Shown here: one piece after another, positions 8,532 through 15,375 of the stretch
Numbering within the stretch: the stretch's first letter is position 1
Layout: each line of letters begins with the position of its first letter
Source of the DNA: Halovivax sp.
GTDB lineage: Archaea > Halobacteriota > Halobacteria > Halobacteriales > Natrialbaceae
Assembly (NCBI GenBank): GCA_007119345.1
Contig: SKPV01000164.1
Span: 1-16,089 of the forward strand
Direction: 5' to 3'
DNA: 16,089 nt
Notes under the pieces: generated by a model
The model's input: only the letters and a program-made list of their open reading frames with translations
Told to the model about the DNA's origin: nothing
Databases searched by the model: none
Program-made: the position numbers and the translations under genes

Positions 8532-8861
8532 TCACCGTCGCAGCGTGGAGATGCAGTTCCAGCAGTAGGTGAACGTCGAATCCGACTCGTTCGGCGCGCC
8601 GCAGTGCGCGCAGTCGACGGTCTCTCCCTCGAGGTCGAGTTCGTACTCATCGCGGTACCGGCGGTCGCCGTCGACGTCCTCCGCGCCGCGGCGAGAACTG
8701 TCCGTCGGCGTCCCGTAGCGGGTGCCGGCGAGGCTCCCGTCCGTCAGCGACGGCGCGGTCGGCCGGTCGTCGCCGTCCCGACGGACGTAGTAGTAGTAGA
8801 GCGCCAGGTGTAACAGCGCGAACAGGAGGACGTATCCCGCGAGCCAGCCCCAGAGCTCCAT
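8532..8861 (-). CDS. Membrane-anchored zinc-ribbon protein
   Basis: This small protein (109 residues from this start) has one N-terminal membrane helix, GWLAGYVLLFALLHLALYYYY, followed by a basic stop VRRDGDD. A polar linker of about 50 residues leads to a C-terminal zinc ribbon with CAHC and CWNC, four Cys that should bind one Zn. Similar haloarchaeal proteins (DUF7577-type) have no known function; the layout suggests a tethered adaptor with the ribbon in the cytoplasm. An ATG seven codons earlier (8882) is also possible. I prefer 8861 because the TATA-like aatagc at 8891-8896 lies 30-35 bp before it but only 9-14 bp before 8882, and family members start close to the helix. Confidence 0.75.
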   Translation of the reverse strand: MELWGWLAGYVLLFALLHLALYYYYVRRDGDDRPTAPSLTDGSLAGTRYGTPTDSSRRGAEDVDGDRRYRDEYELDLEGETVDCAHCGAPNESDSTFTYCWNCISTLRR

Positions 8862-8882
8862 CGGTATGTCATAGGTTCGCAT

Positions 8883-9203
8883 CGTACTTGGCTATTCCCC
8901 GTGTCCATGCGGGCAGCGGGCTCGTAACCGGCGATTACCGGTGTCGGCGCGGCGGGTTTGACCGCCGTTTACGGGCCGGGGTGGAGCGGTCGTCGGCGAC
9001 CGGTCCGGGGCGATCGGCGGGCGCCTCGAGAGCGCCGTCGCGGCGGTCGAACCCGCTCGGTCGGTGTCGAGGACGAACCCGCTCGGTCGGTGTCGAGAAC
9101 GAATCCGCTCGGTCGGTGTCGAGGACGAACCCACGGCTTCGGTGGCCGAACCCGGAGCCGCGGCGCGGGCGGGAGGTCGGCGTCGCGCGGGGCTCGTCCG
9201 CGC
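8883..9203. other. Non-coding spacer between zinc-ribbon and acyltransferase genes
   Basis: This 321-bp gap holds a small inverted repeat (accgg and ccggt, 8927-8942) upstream of the zinc-ribbon gene and a 26-bp tandem repeat (9050-9131). Open frames across it are Arg-rich and unlike real haloarchaeal proteins. I see no RNA gene. Confidence 0.6.
9050..9131. repeat. 26-bp tandem repeat, three copies plus a partial
   Basis: Units at 9050-9075, 9076-9101 and 9102-9127 are identical except for two positions, and the start of a fourth follows. Each contains gctcggtcggtgtcgag. The units are directly joined with no spacers, so this is not a CRISPR, and the period breaks any reading frame. Confidence 0.9.
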
Positions 9204-10103
9204 TCAGTTCGGCGGCGTGCGGTCGCGCCGGAACTCGTCGAAGGTCTCGAGGTCGTCGGGGAGGTCGTACTCGATTCGTCGCTCCCGTTGGCGATCGACG
9301 CCGGCGTCCTCGATCGGCGTCGCGACGTCCTCCCAGCCGGGTTTGATCTTGACGCTCTTGGCGGGCATCCCGACGGCGATGTGGTGGGCGGGGACGTCGT
9401 GCTGGACGATCCCGCGGGCGCCGACGATGGCGTTCTCGCCCACCTTACAGCCCGCGCGAACCATCGCGTCGTAGGTTACGCGGGCGTCGTCCTCGACGAT
9501 CGTGTGGTAGTTTCTGACCGCGGTCTGGTCGACGACGTCGTGGTCGTGGCTGTAGACGTGGACCCCGTCCGAGATCGACACGCGGTCGCCGATCGTCAGC
9601 TTCCCGCGGTCGTCGAGGTGGACGTCGTCGTGGATGACGGTGTTGTCGCCGACGGCGATGTTGTGGCCGTAGGTGAACGTGATCCCCTTGAAGAATCGGC
9701 AGTTCTCCCCGCACTCGGCGAAGAGGTGGGTCGCGAGCATCCGGCGAAAGCGCAGGGCGAACTCGACGTTGTCGGCGATCGGGAGGCTGTCGAACTGGCG
9801 CCAGAGCCACTGGAGGTGTTTCGACCGCGTGAACGCGTCCTCGTCCTTCTCGGCGTAGTACTCGCTCTCGAGGGTCGTGTTGCACGGGTCGTAGCTCGAC
9901 AGGCGGACCCGCTCTGCGGGGGAGAGGTCCCCGCCCGCTTGCCAGCGCTCGTAGGCCTCCCGGTCGCCCGAGAGCTCGCACAGCACGTCCGTGACGACCG
10001 AACAGGTGTCCTCGTCGCCGGCGAGCCGTCGGTCGACGTCGCCCACGAACTCCTCCATCGCCGACTCGGCCTCGTCGGGGAGCGAGACGTGCCGCTTGGT
10101 CAT
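9204..10103 (-). CDS. Left-handed beta-helix acyltransferase
   Basis: This 299-residue protein has an alpha-helical first part (about 1-130) and then a hexapeptide-repeat left-handed beta-helix (about 140-250) with ITFTYGHNIAVGDNTVIHDDVHLDD, LTIGDRVSISDGVHVYSHDHD and VGENAIVGARGIVQ. It ends the helix with HHIAVGMPAKSVKIKPG, as in the LacA/Maa/NodL acetyltransferases. The His residues in SHDHD (about 186-188) sit where these enzymes keep their catalytic His. The likely reaction is transfer of an acyl group to a sugar or sugar-like hydroxyl; the substrate is unknown. The long helical N-terminus is more than simple Maa proteins have. The ATG at 10103 (MTKRHVSLPDEAE) is supported by a TATA-like box 24-29 bp upstream and by the poor sequence of the 39-residue extension before it. 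Confidence 0.85.
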   Translation of the reverse strand: MTKRHVSLPDEAESAMEEFVGDVDRRLAGDEDTCSVVTDVLCELSGDREAYERWQAGGDLSPAERVRLSSYDPCNTTLESEYYAEKDEDAFTRSKHLQWLWRQFDSLPIADNVEFALRFRRMLATHLFAECGENCRFFKGITFTYGHNIAVGDNTVIHDDVHLDDRGKLTIGDRVSISDGVHVYSHDHDVVDQTAVRNYHTIVEDDARVTYDAMVRAGCKVGENAIVGARGIVQHDVPAHHIAVGMPAKSVKIKPGWEDVATPIEDAGVDRQRERRIEYDLPDDLETFDEFRRDRTPPN

Positions 10104-10126
10104 ACGCCGACTATTCGCCCCCGAAG

Positions 10127-10132
10127 TGATAT
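10127..10132 (-). promoter_or_regulatory. TATA-like box of the acyltransferase gene
   Basis: The minus strand reads ATATCA 24-29 bp before the ATG at 10103, which would give a leaderless transcript. Confidence 0.35.
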
Positions 10133-10222
10133 GGGTTCGGTTGTCCGGCCGCGGTTGCCGCGTCGGATCGGGGGACCGAACGCGATCGCGGGACGCGCCG
10201 AGCGGCGACCGCTTTCGCACAC

Positions 10223-10228
10223 CTTACG
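10223..10228 (+). promoter_or_regulatory. Possible TATA-like element of the aldo/keto reductase gene
   Basis: The sequence cttacg in accttacggt lies 25-30 bp before the ATG at 10253. It is a weak match, chosen by position only. Confidence 0.25.
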
Positions 10229-10252
10229 GTCCCGCGCTGCGAACCCCTTTCC

Positions 10253-11359
10253 ATGCACCGTCGAGAACTCGGGAACTCGGGCGTCGAGGTCAGCGAGGTC
10301 GGCTTCGGCGCGTGGGTCGTCGGCACCGACTGGTGGGGAGACCGCTCGGAGGACGACGCGATCGAACTCGTCCGCCACGCCCTCGACCGCGGGATCACCT
10401 ACGTCGATACGGGCGACGTCTACGGCCACGGCCGCAGCGAGGAGCTGCTCGCGAGGGCCCTCGAGGGCCGGCGCGACGAGGTGACCCTGGCCACCAAGAT
10501 CGGCTACGACTTCTACGACAACCCGCAGGCGGGCCACGGCGAACTCCCCAAGGAGATGGATCCGGAGTACCTCCGAGCGGCGTTCGAAAAGAGCCTGGAG
10601 CGCCTCGACGTCGAGTACGTCGACGTCCTTCAGCTCCACAACGCCGACGTCTCCGAGATGAGCGACGACGTCCTCGAACTCCTGGACGAACTCGAGGAGG
10701 AGGGACTGATCCGCGCCCGCGGGCTCGCGCTCGGCCCCTCGATCGGCTGGCTCGCCGAGGGCGACTTCGCCATCGAGAACGAGTTCGACTCCGTCCAGCT
10801 GGTCTGGAACGTCCTCGAACAGGAGGTCGGGAACCACTTCCTCGAGACGATCGAGCGGACGGGCTCGTCGACCAGCCTGATCCCCCGGGTTCCCCACTCC
10901 TCGGGCATTCTGAACGAGCAGGTCACGCCCGACACCGAGCTCGACGCCGGCGACCACCGCGGCTTCCGGCCCGACGCCTGGTACGAGACGGGCTGGGAGA
11001 AGCTCGAGAAGCTTCGATTCCTGGAGCGCGCGGAGCCACGCGCCGCGGATGACTCGAGCGGACGGCGTCCGCGAGAGCGCGACGGGGAGCGCACCATGGG
11101 ACAGGCGTCGATCGCCTGGCTGCTGTCCCACGACCCCGTCGCGAGCGTCACGCCGACGTTCCGCACGAAAGGTGACGTCGACGAGTGGGCCGCCGCGAGC
11201 GAGGTGCCGCCGCTCTCGGACGAGGAGGTCCAGCGCGTCGCCGAACTCTACGAGCGCGACTTCGGGATCGACCGCGACGACGGGATGGATTCGCTTCGAT
11301 CGTCCGTCGACGGCGCGGACATCGAGGCGGCCGGCCTGGACAAGCTGGCGGCGGACTGA
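10253..11359 (+). CDS. Aldo/keto reductase
   Basis: This 368-residue protein is an NAD(P)H-dependent (beta/alpha)8-barrel oxidoreductase. It starts with MHRRELGNSGVEVSEVGFGAW and carries the catalytic tetrad D52, Y57, K82 and H129 in VDTGDVYGHG, LATKIG and VLQLHN. The substrate cannot be told. The C-terminal half departs from small AKRs: between a helix ending LRFLERAE and MGQASIAWLLSHD lies a polar, Arg-rich stretch of about 25 residues, and the tail after EVQRVAELYERDFG is about 35 residues long. It is divergent from the acyltransferase, with 149 bp between starts. The final codons and the TGA stop lie in the first unit of a 32-bp tandem repeat, so the exact C-terminus may vary between strains. 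Confidence 0.92.
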   Translation: MHRRELGNSGVEVSEVGFGAWVVGTDWWGDRSEDDAIELVRHALDRGITYVDTGDVYGHGRSEELLARALEGRRDEVTLATKIGYDFYDNPQAGHGELPKEMDPEYLRAAFEKSLERLDVEYVDVLQLHNADVSEMSDDVLELLDELEEEGLIRARGLALGPSIGWLAEGDFAIENEFDSVQLVWNVLEQEVGNHFLETIERTGSSTSLIPRVPHSSGILNEQVTPDTELDAGDHRGFRPDAWYETGWEKLEKLRFLERAEPRAADDSSGRRPRERDGERTMGQASIAWLLSHDPVASVTPTFRTKGDVDEWAAASEVPPLSDEEVQRVAELYERDFGIDRDDGMDSLRSSVDGADIEAAGLDKLAAD

Positions 11360-11440
11360 CCGCGCCGAGGGCGGGGCCGACGGCGGACTGACCGCGCCGA
11401 GGGCGGGGCCGGCGGCGGACTGACCGCGCCGACGGCGGGC
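11348..11440. repeat. 32-bp tandem repeat overlapping the aldo/keto reductase stop
   Basis: The core gcggactgaccgcgccga starts at 11351, 11383 and 11415, a 32-bp period, with a mismatch in the third unit. The first unit contains the last codons and TGA of the aldo/keto reductase gene; the same gcg-gac-tga string recurs in each unit. It fills most of the gap before the Nudix gene. Confidence 0.9.
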
Positions 11441-11466
11441 GTACCGCCGATCCGGATCACAAGCGA

Positions 11467-11472
11467 CTTATT
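11467..11472 (+). promoter_or_regulatory. TATA box of the Nudix gene
   Basis: The sequence CTTATT in gacttattcgc lies 26-31 bp before the GTG at 11498. It predicts a leaderless transcript and supports that unusual start. Confidence 0.45.
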
Positions 11473-11497
11473 CGCTCGCTAACTGGTTACGGAATCC

Positions 11498-12151
11498 GTG
11501 AGCACCACCCACGTCAACCGCGACGACGTCGAGCGCCGCCTCGACCGACTCCGGGAGGAGTACGGCGAGTTCGCGGTCGTCGAGTGCGACGAGCTGGTAC
11601 CCGGCGAGCGGTTCGACCGTCTCCACGAGCACGCTCGGGAGGGCTACACCGGCGGCGGCTACGCCTGGATCGTGCGCGGGCCGGACGACGCCCCTGCGCT
11701 CGCCGACTCGATGCCGGCGGACGCGCACGAGGCCGGCCCCGTCGTCTGCATGATCCTCAGCCGCGGGGACGACGATCGATGGGGGATCCCCGGCGGCGGT
11801 CGCGAGACGGGCGAGACCTACGAGGCGGCCACGATCCGCGAGGTGCGCGAGGAGGTCGGCCTCGAGCTCGAGCTCGGATCGCCGTTTCTGGCCTATCGGG
11901 CCACCCACGAACCCGACGACGGCCGTGCGGTCCGGCTGCACACCCTGTGGGTGTGTTTCGACGCCGGCTACGCGAGCGGCCACCTCGAGATCCTGCCCGG
12001 CGAGCTCCGCGGGGCCGCCTGGCTGGCGGAACCGCCTCGGAGTCTGGGGCCGTTCGGCCAGTTCCGGGGGACCGAGTGGTGGGACGACTACGAGCCCGCG
12101 GAGCCGTGGTGGGAGAATCCCGAACCGAATCCGTACGACCCGGGGAACTGA
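11498..12151 (+). CDS. Nudix hydrolase
   Basis: The 217-residue protein contains a complete Nudix box, G100-x5-E106-x7-R114-E115-V-x-E118-E119-x-G121-L, whose Glu residues bind the metal that cleaves nucleoside-diphosphate-X substrates. It is preceded by RWGIPGG. The N-terminal 75 residues form a separate part, with VERRLDRLREEYGEFAVVE at its start. The C-terminus is rich in Trp, Pro, Glu and Asp (EWWDDYEPAEPWWENP). The substrate is not evident; housecleaning of damaged or signalling nucleotides is the usual guess. The start is GTG at 11498, chosen because no better ATG lies ahead of the conserved region and a TATA-like box is properly placed. It follows the aldo/keto reductase across a repeat-filled spacer and probably has its own promoter. 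Confidence 0.9.
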   Translation: MSTTHVNRDDVERRLDRLREEYGEFAVVECDELVPGERFDRLHEHAREGYTGGGYAWIVRGPDDAPALADSMPADAHEAGPVVCMILSRGDDDRWGIPGGGRETGETYEAATIREVREEVGLELELGSPFLAYRATHEPDDGRAVRLHTLWVCFDAGYASGHLEILPGELRGAAWLAEPPRSLGPFGQFRGTEWWDDYEPAEPWWENPEPNPYDPGN

Positions 12152-12315
12152 CCGATCCCGCCGTCTCTCGTCGACACGTCTCACCGCCGCCCGGGACGGG
12201 GAAGTCGCCGATCGCGAACGGGACGGTTCGCACGTCGACGGCGGCGACGACCGATCGCACGACGTCTCGCCGGCGGCTGGCGTCTCCTGCCGTCGTCGCC
12301 GTCCGGTCTCGGTCG

Positions 12316-12879
12316 TCAGGGCGCGTCCGCGGTCGCTTCGACCAGCAGCGACTTCGCGCGCGACCGAAACCGCTCTCGAATCGTCGCCGACGGCTCGGGA
12401 CCGAGGTCGTATCCGACGTCTGGCGGGGCGTCGGCCCACGAGGCGTCCTCGAGGAGCTCGTTCGCCTCGTAGGCGAGCAGGCGATCGTCCGCGGCCATCA
12501 CGCGCTCCCACTCGGCGGTCGTGGGCGGTTCGATCGCCAGCGCCTCCCAGACGCTCTCCAGGATGCGGTCTTCGGCGGGCTGAATCCGTTCGAGCCTGGC
12601 TTTCAGCGGTCGCGGGATGTCCCCCAGGTAGGCCTCACCCGCGTCGTGGAGCAGGCCGATGAGCTGGAGTCGGGGCTCCTCGCGGGGCAACTCGCGACTG
12701 ACGTTGAGCGAGTGGTGGGCGACGCTGTAGAAGTGCTTGCAGTGGCCGCCGAACCGGCAGGTGTGGGACAGTCCGGCGGCGACGTCCCGGAGGTGGACGT
12801 CCGTCGGAGACACGTCGAACGGATCGACCCGCCGACCCGAGTAGGTCACGATGAACGTCTCGTCCGTCGATACGACCAT
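12316..12879 (-). CDS. HD-domain phosphohydrolase, YfbR-like
   Basis: From the ATG at 12879 the protein has 187 residues. It shows the HD-superfamily metal ligands in order: H55/H56 in YSVAHHSLNVS, H78-D79 in LIGLLHDAGEAYLGDIP and D131/D132 in AADDRLLAYEANEL. The pattern resembles YfbR-type 5'-deoxynucleotidases and related HD hydrolases common in phages and haloarchaea, so removal of phosphate from nucleotides is the best guess. The start at 12879 rather than 12936 is supported by the TATA-like box at 12901-12906 and by the family's short N-terminus (VSTDETFIVTYSGRRVDPFD). It is convergent with the Nudix gene, another nucleotide-hydrolysing enzyme, with 164 bp between them, and lies upstream of the ABC transporter genes' 3' end. 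Confidence 0.85.
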   Translation of the reverse strand: MVVSTDETFIVTYSGRRVDPFDVSPTDVHLRDVAAGLSHTCRFGGHCKHFYSVAHHSLNVSRELPREEPRLQLIGLLHDAGEAYLGDIPRPLKARLERIQPAEDRILESVWEALAIEPPTTAEWERVMAADDRLLAYEANELLEDASWADAPPDVGYDLGPEPSATIRERFRSRAKSLLVEATADAP

Positions 12880-12900
12880 GCCGGGACGTGGAACCGATCG

Positions 12901-12906
12901 ATAATG
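12901..12906 (-). promoter_or_regulatory. TATA-like box of the HD hydrolase gene
   Basis: The minus strand reads CATTAT 22-27 bp before the ATG at 12879, giving a leaderless transcript. It lies in the 53-bp gap after the permease stop. Confidence 0.4.
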
Positions 12907-12932
12907 GTCTTTGTCGTGGTCGGAGCGGGGAC

Positions 12933-14240
12933 TCACTCGTACCGGAGCGCCTCGATCGGGTCCGTCCGCGCCGCCCGCCAGGCCGGGTAGAGGCCGGAGG
13001 CGACGCCGACGACGACCCCCACGACGATCGCGAGGACGACGTACTCGTAGGGGTAGACCAGCGGCAGGCCGACGTACCAGGCCCCCAGGTAGCCGGCGAA
13101 CAGGCCGAGCGCGGTGCCGAGGACCGCCCCGACCACGCCCAGGATCACCGCCTCGGCCAGGAAGAGCCCGAGCACGTCGCGGTTCTGGGCGCCGACGGCC
13201 TTCATGATCCCGATCTCGCGGGTGCGCTCGGTCACCGAGACGAGCATGATGTTCGCGATGCCGATCGAACCGACCAGCAGCGAGATGGCGGCGATGCCCA
13301 CGATGAAGTTCTGCAGCAGGTCGAGAACGTCCTGGAGCTGCTGGAGGAGTTCGGTGCTCGTCTGGAGGGTGACGGCGAGACCCCCGGCGTCCAGTAGCCG
13401 GCCGGCGTCGGAGTCGTCGCTTTCGAGGTACTCCCTCGCGCTCTCGCGCGCGCGGTCGACCGCCGCGTCGTCGGCGGATTCGGCCTCGACGACGATCGCG
13501 AGGAAGAGCGTCCCCTCGGCCGACCCGTTCTCCCCGGCGGCCTCGTCGCCATCGTCTTCCTCGTCGCTAGCCCCCGGCATCGCCCCGGCCAGGTCCTCCG
13601 TGTAGTACGGGTCGGTCGGGACGTAGACCCGCGGAGAGGGATCGAACCCCTCGAACGGGCTCAGTCCCTCGACGGTCTCGGTGACGCCGACCACCGTCAC
13701 GGTCGTCCGCTGCCCGCCCTGGAGCGCGACGGTCAGCTCGTCGCCGACGGAGACGTTCTCCTCGAACTGCTCCGCGACGGCCGGGTTGACGACCGCCTCC
13801 CGTTCGCCGGGTTCGAACTGTCGCCCCTCCTCGAGGGTCTCGTCCCTGATGTAGGAGGGACCCGTGGCGACGAGCGCGTCGCCCTGGGGTGAGACCTCAT
13901 CCCCGTAGACGAGCGCCTGCGTCGGGAGCGTGGCGTAGCCGTAGGCCGCCTCGATGTCCTCGCGGTCGTCGAGCGTCTCGACGTCGGACTCGCTGAACAC
14001 GGGCTGGGCGCCGGCCAGCGGTCCGCCCTCGGTGTCGGGATCGGCGGCCCAGCCGTAGACGTTGCGCTGATCGTCCGGGCTGATGTCGCCGATGAGGCCG
14101 ACCTGGAGGCTCGCCCCCAGCGTGACGAACGCGATCACGGCCGCGACGCCGATGACGATGCCGAGCGCCGTCAGCGCCGACCGGAGCCTGTGGCCGGTGA
14201 TGGCCCGCCACGCGAGCCGCAGGGACTCGACCGGGCGCAT
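12933..14240 (-). CDS. ABC transporter permease, MacB/FtsX family
   Basis: The 435-residue protein has the four-helix layout of MacB-type mechanotransmission permeases: helix 1 at about 19-43 (LRSALTALGIVIGVAAVIAF), a large extracellular MacB core domain (about 45-300), then helices at about 310-334, 358-384 and 399-418. The cytoplasmic coupling segment SVTERTREIGIMKAVGA (335-351) and the ending YPAWRAARTDPIEALRYE are family hallmarks. The extracellular domain has an acidic, disordered-looking insertion, SDEEDDGDEAAGENGSAEG (225-243), and predicted helix TELLQQLQDVLDLLQNF before helix 2. Its ATG overlaps the ATPase stop by one base (TGATG), so translation is coupled. Such pairs move lipids, peptides or proteins out of the membrane; the substrate is unknown and no MacA-like partner adjoins. 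Confidence 0.93.
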   Translation of the reverse strand: MRPVESLRLAWRAITGHRLRSALTALGIVIGVAAVIAFVTLGASLQVGLIGDISPDDQRNVYGWAADPDTEGGPLAGAQPVFSESDVETLDDREDIEAAYGYATLPTQALVYGDEVSPQGDALVATGPSYIRDETLEEGRQFEPGEREAVVNPAVAEQFEENVSVGDELTVALQGGQRTTVTVVGVTETVEGLSPFEGFDPSPRVYVPTDPYYTEDLAGAMPGASDEEDDGDEAAGENGSAEGTLFLAIVVEAESADDAAVDRARESAREYLESDDSDAGRLLDAGGLAVTLQTSTELLQQLQDVLDLLQNFIVGIAAISLLVGSIGIANIMLVSVTERTREIGIMKAVGAQNRDVLGLFLAEAVILGVVGAVLGTALGLFAGYLGAWYVGLPLVYPYEYVVLAIVVGVVVGVASGLYPAWRAARTDPIEALRYE

Positions 14241-15085
14241 CAGTCGCGATCCTCCGGGGGATCGTCGAGCGGGCGGTCGCTCTCGGGGTCGTCGACCGTG
14301 CCGTCGATCTTGCGGTCGTCGAGCGGGCGGTCGCTCTCGGGGTCGTCGCGCTCGGGGTCACCCGCACCGACGCCCGCGTCCGTCGCCCCGACCGCCCCGA
14401 GCTCGTCGATCCGCTCGATCCGCCCGTCGAGCAGGTGGACGATCCGCTCGGCGCGCTCGGCGACGTGGCGCTCGTGGGTGACGACGACCATCGTCGTCCC
14501 GGCGTCGTGAAACTCCTCGAAGAGGTCGAGGATGTCGGCTTCGGTCTCGGTGTCCAGGTTGCCCGACGGCTCGTCGGCCAGCACGAGCGCCGGGTCGTTC
14601 ACCAGCGCCCTGGCCAGCGCGACCCGCTGGCGCTGGCCCCCGGAGAGCTCGCTGGGCAGGTGATCCGCCCGGTCGGCGAGGCCGACCCGTTCGAGGAGCT
14701 CTCGAGCTCGATCGCGGCGCTCGTCCCGCTCGACGCCCTGGAACAGCTGGGGCAGCGCGACGTTCTCGAGGGCGGTCAGTCGAGGCATCAGGTTGAACGT
14801 CTGGAAGACGAAGCCGACCTGGGTACCCCGCAGGCGCGTCCGCTCGCGCTCGTCGAGGCTCGTCACGTCACGCCCGTCGATCGCGACGGAACCCGCCGTC
14901 GGCGTGTCGAGACAGCCGACGAGGTTCATCAGCGTCGACTTCCCGGAGCCGCTCGGCCCCATGATCGCGGTGTACGATCCGCGCGGAATCTCGAGGGAGA
15001 CGCCGTCGAGCGCGTGGACCGGCTCGCCCAGCTGGTACGTTCGCCGGACGTCCTCGAGGGCGACCGCGGTGCCGGTGGGGGACAT
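14240..15085 (-). CDS. ABC transporter ATP-binding protein, MacB/LolD type
   Basis: This 281-residue ATPase powers the permease encoded next. It shows Walker A GPSGSGKST (43-51), the Q-loop FVFQTFNLMPRLT (92-104), signature LSGGQRQRVALARAL (147-161), Walker B LVLADEPSGNLD (167-178) and the H-loop VVVTHE (200-205). The domain ends near residue 228. A 50-residue acidic tail follows, unusual for this family, in which DDPESDRPLDD occurs twice with an 18-residue period. A GTG start at 15100 would add five residues, but the ATG at 15085 fits the upstream AT-rich element. The stop shares one base with the permease start. Confidence 0.93.
   Translation of the reverse strand: MSPTGTAVALEDVRRTYQLGEPVHALDGVSLEIPRGSYTAIMGPSGSGKSTLMNLVGCLDTPTAGSVAIDGRDVTSLDERERTRLRGTQVGFVFQTFNLMPRLTALENVALPQLFQGVERDERRDRARELLERVGLADRADHLPSELSGGQRQRVALARALVNDPALVLADEPSGNLDTETEADILDLFEEFHDAGTTMVVVTHERHVAERAERIVHLLDGRIERIDELGAVGATDAGVGAGDPERDDPESDRPLDDRKIDGTVDDPESDRPLDDPPEDRD
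14262..14348. repeat. In-frame 33-bp repeat in the ATPase tail
   Basis: Bases 14262-14294 and 14316-14348 are identical and 54 bp apart, that is 18 codons, so the frame is kept and the peptide DDPESDRPLDD is duplicated. Identity at DNA level suggests a recent event. Confidence 0.9.
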
Positions 15086-15110
15086 GCGGGGTTGGACCAC
15101 AGCGCCGCCG

Positions 15111-15119
15111 AAAAAGATT
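15111..15119 (-). promoter_or_regulatory. AT-rich promoter element of the ABC operon
   Basis: The minus strand reads AATCTTTTT 26-34 bp before the ATG at 15085, the only AT-rich stretch at the expected distance. Confidence 0.3.
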
Positions 15120-15375
15120 CGCGCCGACGTTACCCTCGGAACGCCCGTCGAGGCGGACGGCGGGGAGGGGTCGCCCGGCTGCGGCCGCTCGACACCGCCG
15201 CCGCACCGTCCGCCGACGACGCCGTCGCCGATCGCGCGGCCGCGGCGTCGAGGCGCTCTGTCCGCCGAACGATCCCGACGCGCATTTCGACGAACGCCGC
15301 CACCGGGCAGACCCGCTGACCGAGGTCTCGGGATCCCGGACCGTCAGGTCGCCCGTCCCGCGTCGGCGCTGCCGA

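Noticed and set aside
9050..9131. CRISPR-like array
   Set aside because: The 26-bp units are joined directly with no unique spacers, and no cas gene is near.
12152..12315. A gene in the Nudix-HD gap
   Set aside because: Frames crossing it are Arg-rich continuations of shadow frames; no start, domain or RNA structure was recognised.
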